Shown here in pieces: positions 25,095 through 35,976 of a stretch of DNA of 64,000 nt (its first letter is position 1; every line of letters begins with the position of its first letter). The notes beneath the pieces are model-generated. The model saw only the letters and a list, made by a program, of their open reading frames with translations, was not told the origin of the DNA and did not search any database. The position numbers were made by a program, and so were the translations under genes. This DNA is from Begonia masoniana (lineage: Eukaryota > Streptophyta > Magnoliopsida > Cucurbitales > Begoniaceae), in contig CM039510.1 in NCBI GenBank assembly GCA_022432975.1, positions 10,738,301-10,802,300 on the forward strand, in the 5' to 3' direction.

Positions 25095-25560
25095 GGTTGA
25101 CGTCATCCATCTGCCGGCTGACGTCATCACCTCATCTGATCTCATCTGCTGTCTGTATCTTCTGGTTGACGTCATCCATCTTCCGACTGACGTCATCACC
25201 TCATCCGATCTCATCTACTGTCTGTATCTTCCGGTTGACGTCATCAATCTTCCGGCTGACGTCATCACTTCATCCAATCTCATCTACTGTCTGTATCTTC
25301 CGGTTGACATCATCCATCTTTTGGCTGACGTCATCACCTCATCTGATCTCATCTGCTATCTATATCCTCCGCCTGACGTCACCCATCTTCCGGCTGACGT
25401 CACCACCTCTTCTGCCCAGTCTTACTCAGCCTCTTCTGCTGAATACTGTTCATCTTTTGTCGTATCTGAATCCACCGATAGCTTTAATCTTTCACCTGAC
25501 GTCATCCTTACTTCTGTCTTTGCAAATGCATCTTCCGCCTGACGTCAGCTCACATCTTCC
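25095..25560 (+). repeat. TGACGTCATC tandem array in H
   Basis: Six to seven units of about 76 bp with CTTCCGGTTGACGTCATC and CATCTTCCGGCTGACGTCATCACCTCAT. Two overlapping long open frames (25000-25753) are translations of this array and show only repeat peptides. Confidence 0.88.
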
Positions 25561-26043
25561 GCCCAATAATATTTTATTGGTTTTTAAACTAAGTCTTCCG
25601 ACTACGTCTACATGTTTTATTCTATTTCTACGTTTATCGCCCATTTCTGTTTTCTATTTTTACTTTTTTTCTCTTCTATTATTCATCCCCGATTGTCGAT
25701 GGTTTTTGTTATACACTGTAGCCTTCCACAGTACGTTTCTTCTCCAGTATTAAATTTCTCTTTAATATCCATGTCTTCCTGCTTTCCTTCTGTCACTCTG
25801 TTGTATTCTGATTCCTAATTGTTCTTCGTCTACATTCCTGCATTTCAGTTTTCTTCTGCCATCCTTCACTGAAACCCGTTTTGCTTTCAAACCTGAGAAT
25901 ATCTTCTCTCCTTCTGTGTATAGTTTTGTAAATGTTCAGTCTGTTTTGATAAAAAAAAATAGTCACCGTTTTCCATTAAATGTCCTGAGTGACGGCTTGG
26001 TTCTCGGGTCCTGCTGATCGGGATCCGGATTTGGGTCGTCACA

Positions 26044-26410
26044 TTGTCTCCTAGAGATAGGATATGTGAAATGTATTTTATAGTTGTCCGACCCTAAGAC
26101 GGCAATTAGAAGTTAAGTTTAATAAATCCAAAACAGTGGGTCACACTCATGAAAATATAATTAAACGTATTAGTTATATTTTGACCAAAATTTTCGGTAG
26201 GTTAATAAATTTCAAAAATTTGAGATATTTTGAGTAAATTTATTAATTGATAATATTTCTACCCTAAGGTGATTTATTATGTTATCGAGGCTATAGTAGC
26301 ATTTACATATTTTTGTGATTAGCATGTTCATGCATCATACTAGCATGCCATAACATTTTGAATTTTATAGCACAAAATTGATTATAATTTTATTTATTTA
26401 TTACGGCATC
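26044..26410 (+). other. Copia leader, second part
   Basis: AT-rich leader resuming after H, up to the gag ATG at 26411. No separate feature seen. Confidence 0.7.
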
Positions 26411-28058
26411 ATGTCTCAATTATTGATAAATTTGCTTGCGACAGAAAACTTAGACGGCGACAATTTTGTTAAGTGGAAAAAGAATTTGAATCTCATTCTC
26501 GTGCATGACAACTTGAAATGTGTACTGATGGAGGAATGTCCTCCTACTCATGTGACTAATACTCAAAGAGTTGAGAATCTCAAGAAAAAAAACAAGTCAA
26601 ATAAGAAAAGCTCAGACCTTCTAAGCCCCAAAGGAAAATGTTTCCATTGTGGGATAGATGGTCATCGGAAGAGAAACTGTAAGCAGTATCTCGAGGAGCT
26701 TAAAAAGAAAAAGGGTAAGTTTGATTTACTAGTTACTGAATCTTGTTTGGTAGAAAGTGATTTATCACCCTAGATAATTGATTCAGGAGCGACTAATCAT
26801 GTTTGTTGCTCTTTGCATATGCTAAACTCCTATAGGAGACTAGCTGATGGAGAGTTCACTCTCAGAGTTGGTAATGGAGCAGTAGTTTCGGCTTCAGCAG
26901 TGGGAGAAGCCAAAAATTATTTCGAGAACAATAAATATTTGTTTTTAGAAAACATTTGTTTTATTCTGGGGTTTACTAGAAACCTCATTTATGTTTCTCG
27001 AATAATTGAACAATTATATATGCTAGTTCTTTTGATAATAATGCAGTTATTATTTCTCGAAATGGTTTAAATATTTGTTCAGGCTCAATGGAAAATGGGC
27101 TTTATATGATAAGGCCCATCATAAATTCATCACTGTTGAATACTGAAATGTTCAAAGTTGAATTGCCTAAATCCAAGAAGCAAAAGATTTCTCATACTGA
27201 TGATACATATTAATCTTGATAGAATTAACAGACTTGTTAAGGATGGTCCATTAAAAGATCTAACCGTTGGATCTTTACCTGTCTGTGAATCATGTCTAGA
27301 AGGTAAAATGACTAAGAGGTCCGTTATTGGAAAGGGCCAAAGGGCTCAAGAAACACTTGAGCTAATACATTCAGATGTATGTGGCCCAATATCTACACGG
27401 GCTAGAGGTGGCTATGAGTACTGATTTCTCATATTGATGATACATATCTTTGGCACCTACGACTTGGTCATATTAATCTTAATAGAATTAACAGACTTGT
27501 TAAGGATGGTCCTTTAAAAGATCTAACTGTTAGATCTTTACCTGTCTGTGAAACATGTCTAGGAGGTAAAATGACTAAGAGGTCCTTTTATTGGAAAGGG
27601 CCAAAGGGCTCAAGAAACGCTTGAGCTAATACATTCAGATGTATGTGGCCCAATATCTACACGGGCTAGAGTTGGCTATGAGTACTTTGTGACATTCATA
27701 GATGATTACTCAAGATATGGATATACTTACCTGATTGAGCTTAAATCAGAAACTTTTAGAAAGTTTCCAGATTTTAAAGCTGAAGTTGAGAACCAATTAG
27801 GTAAGACAATCAAGTGTCTTCGATCAGATCGAGGTGGTAAGTACCTTGATAGTGAATTCAAGGATTATCTTTTAGAAAATGGGATAGTATCCCAACTAAC
27901 AGCACCAGGCACGCCTCAGCAAAATGGTGTTACTGAAAGAAGAAATCTAATATTGCTTAATATGGTAAGATCCATGACAAGCTATACCTCTATTCCAAAA
28001 TCGTTTTGGGGATATGCTATACAAACAGCAACCTATATACTTAATGTAGTTCCATCTA
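26411..28058 (+). pseudogene. Copia gag-protease-integrase (decayed, truncated)
   Basis: Gag begins MSQLLINLLATENLDGDNF but jumps after about 55 residues to the zinc-knuckle end (CFHCGIDGHRKRNC), so most of gag is deleted. An in-frame TAG near 26771 precedes protease IIDSGATNH. A frame break near 27000 follows. The GAG-pre-integrase segment (LGHINLNRINRLVKDG, CETCLGGKM) is duplicated. The integrase core has FVTFIDDYSRYGY, LRSDRGGKY and TPQQNGVTERRN, so its acidic triad is present. The frame ends in the B insertion at 28059. Typical copia pol order; not functional. Confidence 0.88.
27188..27690 (+). repeat. Local tandem duplication in copia pol
   Basis: 27188-27424 and 27425-27690 are close copies covering the end of the GAG-pre-integrase domain and the start of integrase (both have GGCCCAATATCTACACGGGC). 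Copy 1 lacks about 22 bp present in copy 2 (CTTTGGCACCTACGACTTGG region). The duplication breaks the frame. Confidence 0.9.
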
Positions 28059-28261
28059 TGTAACACCCCGAGTCTTCCAAACCTGATTTTTTACCCATGA
28101 CGTAGGACTGGACTAAGAAATTTTACGAAAAATTTTGACATTACTCTCAATAATAAAAATTTTATCTTTAAATCCTCGACCATTCAACGGAAAATTCATT
28201 AAGCAAGTAACATTAACAAAAGACAGAATGTTAAAACATTTGGCTGAGAGAATTAAAAATC

Positions 28262-28765
28262 CAAGAACATCTACCGGTCGCAAATGACAAAATTTTGTTC
28301 TCGCATCTGCCGATCGCAAAATGACAAAACATAATTTCCACTTCTACCGATAGTAACAAACAACAACATCTACCAATTTTCATGTGCATCCCACGTGACT
28401 CATTAAATATTACCCGACAGAAGATTTCTACCGATAATAATAAACATCATCTACCGATTGTCATGTGCATCCCACGTGACTCATTAAATATTACCCCAGA
28501 GAAGACTTCTACCGATAATAATAAACCACATCTACCGATTGAAATAAACATCATCTACCGATCACAAAATGACAAGACATAATACTCACTTCGACCGATA
28601 GTGAAAATCTACATCTACCGATTGAAATAAACATCATCTACCGATCACAAAATGACAAAACATAATACTCACTTGTACCGATAGTGAAAATCTACATCTA
28701 ACGATTGACATCTGTATCCCACGTGACTCATTGAACATCACCCGATAGAAGACTTCTACCGGTAA
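28262..28765 (-). repeat. ATCTACCGAT / CACGTGACTCA modules in B LTR
   Basis: Interspersed repeats of ATCTACCGAT(T/C), CTTCTACCGATA and CCCACGTGACTCATT. The last joins a G-box (CACGTG) to a TGACTCA bZIP site, in the position where A and E carry TGACGTCA. An equivalent array is at 36170-36690 in the 5' LTR. Confidence 0.85.
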
Positions 28766-29119
28766 AAGACAACCTGACTTTTACAGACTTTAACATGAAT
28801 GACGTAAACTTGCACAATGTAATCCATAAACTCATCCAAAATACGTGTAGCAGAAGACTTAAATAAAACAGATCATTCTATATCCTCATAATTATCCTCA
28901 AACTTAGGAATTGAATCAGACAATTTCCAAAATCCGACGTTATAAGAAAAATCTCATCCTACTTAGTCATACGTATTCATAATCTTTACTAACATTTTAA
29001 GAGCAGTAACCAGGGGTTGTATTTGCCTTCCAGCCACAAACTTTCACCCTGATCACCATCCAGCAACCAGTCCTAGACATCTTCATTGGGTTTGAAATCC
29101 TCACCAGATAATTTGTCAC

Positions 29120-30043
29120 CTACATCATAAGGTTTAAACTATAAGCCTAATGCTTAGTAAGGAGTGCAATACTCACATGTATGCATGAATGCACAGTTGA
29201 AAGGAACACATTTTCATAATCATTTCTCGTCATATTCTTTTTCATATTCTTGTTCATGTTCTTGTTCATGTTCTTGTTCATCATTTACATCGTGTGGATT
29301 AAGGGAGGATTTGTGCCGAAAAAGGGGTTGACAGTGAAAGTGTACATACTCCTTTACGGGTCGTATTCATGGTTCTTCTTTTGGACAGTGACATACGCAA
29401 AACGGCCCCCTACCCTCTCTTAATCCTTGTTACATAAGTTTCATGTTCTTGTCTTGATCGTGAAGGAAAAACATGCACTTAAAACATTTTCATATGCTTG
29501 AAAAGGAAACAATCGTGAAGCATGAGTATGAGCACTCTTATTTCATAGGACTAAAAGGACAGATCAATCATTAAACAATAAATCATATTGCTAACTTGCA
29601 TATCATAACCAAACAGTCAATAACACAAACAGCTTTCAGACATCATAATCAACTTTAACTTAGTACCCTTGTGATGTAGAGCCTTAAAGGCCAGGAATCC
29701 TACTCACTCATTTACCTAGTTTTCTTAGCAAATTTGGGCACTTCTCTTCGGACCTTCTTCACCTAAAACATTCCACATTACAGTGTTAAACAAAATCCTA
29801 AATGTTTTAACCAAAAGTCATCCTAGAATCTAACGCATATATTTCTAAATCTTCTTAGTCGAGCACCTAGTGTGTGCAGAGTAACTTCCAGAACCTAAAA
29901 ATAACCAGATTCAACCTAGTAACTAACCACAGATTACAAATGTCACTACTATTACTCAGCCATTGATGAATCTGAAACTACAAGTCTTAGCTGAAAACAG
30001 AGCTCTAAGTAACTAACCAGCAACTACATTGTCTAAGTCTTAC
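29120..30043 (-). other. Putative split leader in B 3' LTR
   Basis: Reading minus: donor CTAG/GTAAGAC at 30043, acceptor GTTTTAG ending 29763, micro-exon 29716-29762 (47 nt), donor CTAG/GTAAAT at 29715, hairpin TAAGCATTAGGCTTA at 29142-29156, acceptor GATGTAG ending 29120. The intron-end pair is CTACATCACAAGG with CCTTATGATGTAG (12 of 13 paired). The solo copy at 22287 has CACC/GGTG at the same place, so both sides changed together within one family. Confidence 0.6.
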
Positions 30044-30209
30044 CTAGAGCGTGGATTGTCGGGGTGGAGACTGAAGAATCGATCGACGATGGAGGAGTAG
30101 CTGGCCGAGAGAGAGAGGGAGAGGAAGAGCTCTTGAGAAAAAGGGAAATCGCCAAGACAGGAATGTCGGATACAGTGAGGTTTTAATGAGGTTTAAAGAT
30201 TTCCATTTC

Positions 30210-30218
30210 CTATTTATA
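30210..30218 (-). promoter_or_regulatory. TATA box, B 3' LTR
   Basis: TATAAATAG on the minus strand, about 160 bp from the LTR start, same context as 22448-22456. Confidence 0.75.
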
Positions 30219-30378
30219 CTAATTAAAATCCATCTTAATTACAATTTTTCCACCCAACCTAGTTTCACATCACTTGGAATTCAATAAATCAAGCATTAAT
30301 TTAAAATAAAAAGGTCGATAAAAGGTGACAGTTAAATCAGTTAAGAAAATCACCTGGCCGAAATTGTCGGGTGTTACA

Positions 30379-30391
30379 TCCACCCCTCCTT
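30379..30391 (-). other. Polypurine tract of element B
   Basis: Minus strand AAGGAGGGGTGGA directly before the LTR. The same tract recurs at 63917-63929. Confidence 0.85.
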
Positions 30392-30419
30392 AAACAAAAT
30401 TTTCGTCCTCGAAAATTGA

Positions 30420-33400
30420 TCAAACAAAGAGCTCAGGATATTTGATCAACATGTCCTGCTATCGCTCCCATGTGGCTTCTTCAATGCCATGATTCGTCCA
30501 CAAAACTTTCACTAGTGGAATTTCTTTATTTCTTAGAGTCTTAACTGCAGATTCCAAAATTCGAATAGGTTTCTCTTCATACATTAGTGTCGGCTCAATT
30601 TTGATTTCTGTTGGCTTAATAACCTGTGTCGGATCACGTATGTATTTTTTTAGCATCGACACATGAAAAACATTATGAACCTTTTCCAGTGATGGAGGTA
30701 ATTGTAACTTATAAGTTGTACTGCCAATCCTTGCCAAGACAAGGAATGGTCCAATGAATCGTGGATTGTGCTTTCCCTTCTTGCCAAATCTTAAAACTCC
30801 TTTAAACGGTGAAACCTTTAAGAAGTCTTCGTCACCGACTGCAAACTCTAGATCTCTCCTTCTTTGGTCAGCATAACTTTTCTGTCGGCTTTGTGCTGTC
30901 ATCATCCTTTTCCTAATAATGGCGATATTTTCTGACATCAACTGCAAAATTTTGGGACCTAGGAGTTTTGCTTCGCCAACTTCATCCTAATATAAGGGTG
31001 ATCTGCATTTCCTACCATACAGTGCTTCGTATGGTGTCATACCAATGGTGAACTGGAAACTATTGTTGTAGGAGAATTCAACCAATGGCAGGCATCGACT
31101 CCAAGATGCTTGGAAATCCAGTACACACGCCTTTAACATATCCTCGAGTGTCTGAATTGTCCGTTCGGATTGTCCATTAGTCTGAGGTGAAAAGCAGTGC
31201 TGAAGGATAATTTTGTTCCTAACGTGCCTTGAGGACTTTGCCAAAACCTCGAGGTGAACCTGGGATCACGATCGGAGACAATGGATATCGGAATCCTATA
31301 CAATCTGATAATTTCCTGAACATACAAGTTAGCAAGCTATTCCATCGAGTAAGTTGTCTTTACAGGCAGGAAGTGAGCAGATTTTGTCATTCTGTCAACC
31401 ACAACCCAGATGCTATCATGACCTTTAGTTGTCTTAGGTAATCCTACAACAAAATCCATAACAATGTTTTCCCACTTCCATTTGGGGATCGGTAAGGGTT
31501 GAAGGGTACCTCCTGGACATTGATGCTCTGCCTTAACTTGTTGGCATACTTGGCAACATCCCTCTTCAAATTTAGCCACCAATAAAGTAACTTTAAGTCC
31601 CGATACATCTTGGTATTGCCAGGGTGTACAGAAAAAGGAGACGAGTGCGCCTCGACCAAGATCAACCTACGTAATTCTTCATCACTTGGAACATACCATC
31701 GATTCCTAAACTTCAAAATACCATCCTTGGAGAGACTGAACTCAGAGGAGGCGTCCTTCAACTTACTCACTATGATACTCTTCTCCTTTGAATTCTTCTG
31801 CTGTGCCTCTTTAATCTTATCCAAAATAGTTGGCCGAATAGATAATGCTGAAAGCAATGCTGATAACTCTGAAACTATCTCCAACTCGAATTTCTGAATC
31901 TCAACCTTCAAGGGTAATGACATGGTTGACACCACAGGCTGCATTGTCTTTGGCATTCTGCTAATGCATCGGCTACAACGTTAGCCTTACCCGGGTGATA
32001 CTTAATTTCAAAGTCATAATCCTTAACAAACTCCAACCAACGTATTTGTCTTATGTTTAATTCCTTTTGAGTAAAAAGTTATTTCAGGCTATTATGGTCA
32101 GAAAAAACCTCACACTGCTGACCATACAGATAATGTCTCCAAATCTTTAATGCAAAGACAACCGCGGCTAATTTCAAATCATGAGTGGGGTAATTCTATT
32201 TATAACTCTTCAACTGCCTGGAGGCATATGCCACAACCTTGCCTTCTTGCATTAGAACACATCCAGACCAACTTTGAATGCGTCACAATAAACACTAAAT
32301 CTCCCTTCCTCAGTTGGGAGTGCCAAATGAGGGGCTGTCGTCAACTTTAGTTTTAGTGGCTGGAAGCTATCTTCACAAGCTCCATTCCAAGAATATTTGA
32401 TGTGCCCCGTAGGCCTATTACACGATCCCAAACCTGAGTCCACAATTTTACTAACACACTTGTCTCTTTTGCAGGTCATGGTTCGTATGAAGACTTGGAG
32501 GACACTGTGGACGACTTGAAGTGGGAGATTAAAGCTGGGGACGTTGACTAACCAAAGCATCTACTCATGTGGAAAGACTAAAGAGGCACCTTAATGCTCA
32601 CATGGGAATTTGTCTTCCCGAGCTTTGATATTTGTTGCTTTTTTGAAATTTTGAACTTATTGGCAAACGTTGGCCTTCTTGTTTAAACTTTATTATATGC
32701 ATGTTATGATTAGATGGATGTTAGGATTAGATGAATGATAGGATTAGTTGGTGGCTTTGTTTTGCCCATTGAAGTTGAAGACATGGAAGCCCACATGATG
32801 ACCCATCATTCCCAAGCCCAAGCCCAAGCCCACCATTAGGTTTATATATTCATGGCATTGGTGTTTGTATCTTTTTTTGGTTGATTTATGAGCACCCACG
32901 GATTTCTCTCTCAATAGAAGAAGAAACTTGGAGCAAGGAGCTTCCAAGGTAAGATCGGTTGACAACAACAGAGGGGTTGCGCCCCCAAACCATTCTTCTA
33001 GCTTGGTAGCTATTTGGAGTGGATTTTGCCACCTCCTTCTCCACTTTTTTGAGAGCGGAAAACAGCAAGGAGTGGCCTTAACTGATTCCTTGAATCGAGT
33101 TATCTTCCTTGAAAGAAACTCTTACCGGAAGCTCCATTGAAGCACTCACCAGCCAATTCTCAGAAAATAGTCCATAAATCCTTCATCTTAATGAATTTGG
33201 ACCACGATTTTCACCAGCACACACCACACTCACTTCACAAGATTCACCTAAAATTTCATTAAGTTTCGAGCACGTTTGATATTTCTTTTACATTTTTCAT
33301 TTTCGAATTTACTCGGATTTGTGTCACCCGGAGCTAACGGTCTTCTTTCGAGTTCTTGAGTCCTATTTGCAGGTCGGAGCTCATCGGTATTTGGTGTCCT

Positions 33401-34800
33401 TCTTTGTTAAACTAGTTAAAGGCTTGGCAATTATAGAAAATCCCTTGATGAACTTTCTATAATAGCCTGCCAATCCAAGGAAACTATGGACTTCACTGGC
33501 GTTACTCGGCTGTGGCCAGTCTTTTACTGCCTGAATTTTGGTTGGATCTACAGATATGCCCTCAGCAGAAATGACATGGCCTAGAAAGTTGACCTTATCC
33601 AACCAGAACTCACATTTGGAAAACTTGGCATATAGTTGCTGCTGTTTTAATGTCGTCAAAACTACTCTCAAGTGTTTTTCATGGTCAGCTTTAGTCCGTG
33701 AGTAAATTAGGATGTCATCTATATACACAATCACAAACTTGTCCAAGTACTCACGAAACACACGGTTCATCAAGTCCATAAAAGCTGCAGGTGCATTTTT
33801 CAATCCAAACGACATTACAAGAAATTCATAGTGTCAATATCGGGTTCTGAATGCTGTCTTTGGTATATCGCTCTCCTTAACCTTCAGTTGGTAATAACCC
33901 GAACATAAGTCAATTTTTTGAAAATACCTTAGCTCCTTGTAGTTGGTCAAACAAGTCGTCAATTCAGGGTAAGGGATATTTATTCTTTATCGTTAACTTG
34001 TTCAGTTCTCTGTAATCTATGCACATTCTAAGAGAATCGTCTTTCTTCTTAACAAATAGGACAGGTGCATCCCAGGGAGAATAACTCGGGCGTATAAATC
34101 CCTTGTCAACTAGTTCCTGTAGTTGGACTTTTAATTCCTTCAGCTCAACAGGTGCCATGCGGTAAGGGTTCATATACACAGGAAATGCCTCGGGATATGT
34201 ATCGATTACAAACTCAATTTCTCTATCAGGTTGTAACCCGGGCAAGTCATCCAAGAAAGCTTCTAGAAACTCTCAGACTACGGGAATGTCTTGTAGTTCT
34301 ACCTTATTCTTCACCCGAACATCAATTATGCTAGCTAGAAAACCCTCACAACCACCCTTTAGTAACCGTTGAGTCTCTAATGAGGATATAATTGGCATTT
34401 TACTTATTTTTAGGATAGCTTGGAAGGAATACCGATCTCTGTTCGGGGGTCGAAACTCAACCAATCCAGACCTACAACTTATCGTGGCATATTGTCTGAA
34501 TAACCAATCTATTCCTAGTATGACTTCATATCCCTTCATATCAATTACGATTAGTCCTACGTACAGCTTCTTATCTCCTAAGGACATAATATCACCTTTT
34601 ACTATATGCTCTGAATGTAAGGACTTCCCTGACGGTAACATAACACTATATGACTTCTCGGTTGGCAAAAGTTCTAACCTATGCTTACATACAAACAGGG
34701 TTGATACAAACGAGTGTGTGGCTCCCGTATCTATAAGTGTATAAGCAGAAATACCACAGATCATAATTGTGCCTGTTATGACCGTATGCTGTATTGCATC
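30420..34800 (-). pseudogene. Element B pol (protease to chromodomain, broken)
   Basis: Protease has an intact [10 protein letters not shown] near 34730. RT pieces are CIDYRELNK (34000-34030) and an intact YIDD box in [13 protein letters not shown] (about 33730). A Gly codon of the RYGHYEF stretch is TGA near 33840, and frame breaks lie near 33925-33965. A 988-bp insert (32400-33387) separates RT from RNase H. RNase H is fragmentary. Integrase pieces are [30 protein letters not shown] and [14 protein letters not shown]. The C-terminal part keeps VFHVSMLKKYIRDP and VKVLWTNHGIEEATWER, then TAG where Gln is usual, then QDMLIKYPELFV. Same chromovirus type as A. Confidence 0.87.
32400..33387. mobile_element. 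988-bp insertion of unrecognised type in B pol
   Basis: Interrupts the RT-RNase H junction cleanly; pol codons match on both sides and tatttg is present at both edges (32394-32399, 33388-33393). It starts ATGTGCCCCGTAGG and ends GAGCTCATCGG, with no terminal inverted repeats and no long frame. It contains TTTATATATTCATGG (about 32841), a donor-like AAG/GTAAGA (about 32948) and two CTTTTGCAGGTC/ATTTGCAGGTC acceptor-like sites near the two ends. The first is followed by a 24-codon frame ending GDVD then stop. It could be a solo LTR of an unrelated family or a captured gene fragment. Confidence 0.6.
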
Positions 34801-35814
34801 CTCATCTTCCATTAAAGCATAGACTCTAGGAGCTACTCTTGCTCGATTTGGGTCTGGCGGCATGGGGCAATCTCTGACCATATGTCCAACCTTGTCACAT
34901 CTATAGCGACGGCAAGAATGTAGTTTGCATTCGCCATGGTGGTTCTTCTGGCAAGTGGAACATAGAGGAGCCAGATGTCGCTTTCCTTTTCCTTGGTCAT
35001 CATTTGGATTGAAGGGTCTCTTTATACCTTTCTGCTGTTGTTGCGGTCCTTTATTCGGTTGTGGTTGCCAACCTCTGCCCTGGCACGTTGGTGGCTGAGT
35101 CTCCTTGATAAACTTCCTTGGTGGTTCACGTTGCCCTTGTACTGTTAACTCAACTTCTTCCAATTCCAAAGCCTTAGCAGCTACTTCGGAATAAGGTATG
35201 TTATGGATCCCTGCAGTCTTCACTCCCTAGAAGAGGCTCGGCTTCAGTCCATGGACAAACTGGCGAATCTTGTCTTCCTCATCATCCACCAGACGGGGTG
35301 CAAACCTGGACAAGGCCTCAAACTTACAGATGTAATCAGCCACAGAACTGGTTTGGGGCAGCTGCATAAACTCCATCTTTTTGTTGGCCCGAACTGCTCG
35401 GCTAAAATACTTGTCAAAGAAAGCCATCTTGAACCACGCCCAAGTCATAGTTTCCGCATTCGTAGTGCTCTGAATTGAGTCCCACCAATGCTTTTCACCC
35501 AATGTAAGATGAAAAACAGCACATGTGACCTTGTCCCCTTCTTCGACCTTGACATACTTGAACATGTCCTCAATTGTTCGAATCCATTCTTCAGCATAAA
35601 TAGGATCCGAAACTTGACCATTGAATACTAGAGGTCGAAGGCGGTGAAAACGCTCGCTTTCATGGTCGTGAGTCATATTTGAGCTAGAATTCCCTTGCTC
35701 TTCTCTAGTAGTCACCCACTTCTCAATTTGGTGGGACTGGCGAATAACTAACTCGATTAGCTGAGCGATGGTGTTACTATCCTCATTGTTCTCTCTTTGT
35801 TGACCTCTTACCAT
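34801..35814 (-). pseudogene. Element B gag (broken)
   Basis: ATG at 35814 (MVRGQQREN). The frame runs through AEEWIRTIEDMF, HWWDSIQST, FFDKYFSRAV and YICKFEALSRFAPRL to an in-frame stop near 35225, then continues in frame from 35223. The knuckle reads RYRCDKVGHMVRDC: the first Cys is Arg, so zinc binding is probably lost. Pol follows in the same frame. Otherwise full-length chromovirus gag. Confidence 0.87.
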
Positions 35815-35960
35815 TTTGAGATTCCTAAACAATTAATCATAAACACATCTTAACGTAATGACATTACTAAAATCATAGACACTTATCGTTGTTAGAGTGT
35901 GCTCATGTGACAATCTGTACTGGAAGGCAGTCTGCAGAATCGATTTTAGAACCCGGTTTT

Positions 35961-35972
35961 GCTTTGATACCA
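35961..35972 (-). other. Primer binding site, element B
   Basis: Minus strand TGGTATCAAAGC, one mismatch from TGGTATCAGAGC, four bases inside the LTR. Confidence 0.85.
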
Positions 35973-35976
35973 TAAT

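Larger units (their letters stand above)
15287..26043 (+). repeat. Solo LTR H (A-family), carrying three nested solo LTRs
   Basis: Begins TGTAAGACCCGGCATTTTGGCC and ends GGGTCGTCACA. Its own pieces are 15287-15955, 18538-19226, 21923-22286 and 24866-26043, about 2.9 kb in total. No gag or pol lies between them, so this is a solo LTR left by LTR-LTR recombination. Flanks tggtc and ttgtc match at four of five bases. Micro-exon 15886-15933 (48 nt), complementary blocks 18555-18562 and 19048-19055, and a TGACGTCA array at 25095-25550 are all recognisable once the inserts are removed. Confidence 0.88.
12513..28058 (+). mobile_element. Ty1/copia element, interrupted and 3'-truncated
   Basis: Plus-strand copia: 5' LTR (12513-14261), primer site, AT-rich leader, then short gag, protease and integrase (26411-28058). 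The order gag-protease-integrase without RT before the break is the copia order. The leader is split by solo LTR H (15287-26043). The element ends where B inserts at 28059; RT, RNase H and the 3' LTR are not in the window. Confidence 0.85.
28059..30378 (-). repeat. 3' LTR of element B
   Basis: 2,320 bp, plus-strand TGTAACACCCCGAG...TCGGGTGTTACA. The summed length of the 5' copy (35977-37941 plus 63576-63916, 2,306 bp) agrees, so both are full length. They differ by scattered substitutions and small indels. Confidence 0.93.

Noticed and set aside
25000..25753. Two long overlapping open frames
   Set aside because: They translate the TGACGTCATC tandem array of LTR H and contain only repeat peptides. 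Same for 10122-10422, 21364-21649, 24341-24650 and 39945-40224.
32744..33140. Short open frames in the 988-bp insert as a gene
   Set aside because: All under 75 codons, overlapping on both strands, no recognisable domain.
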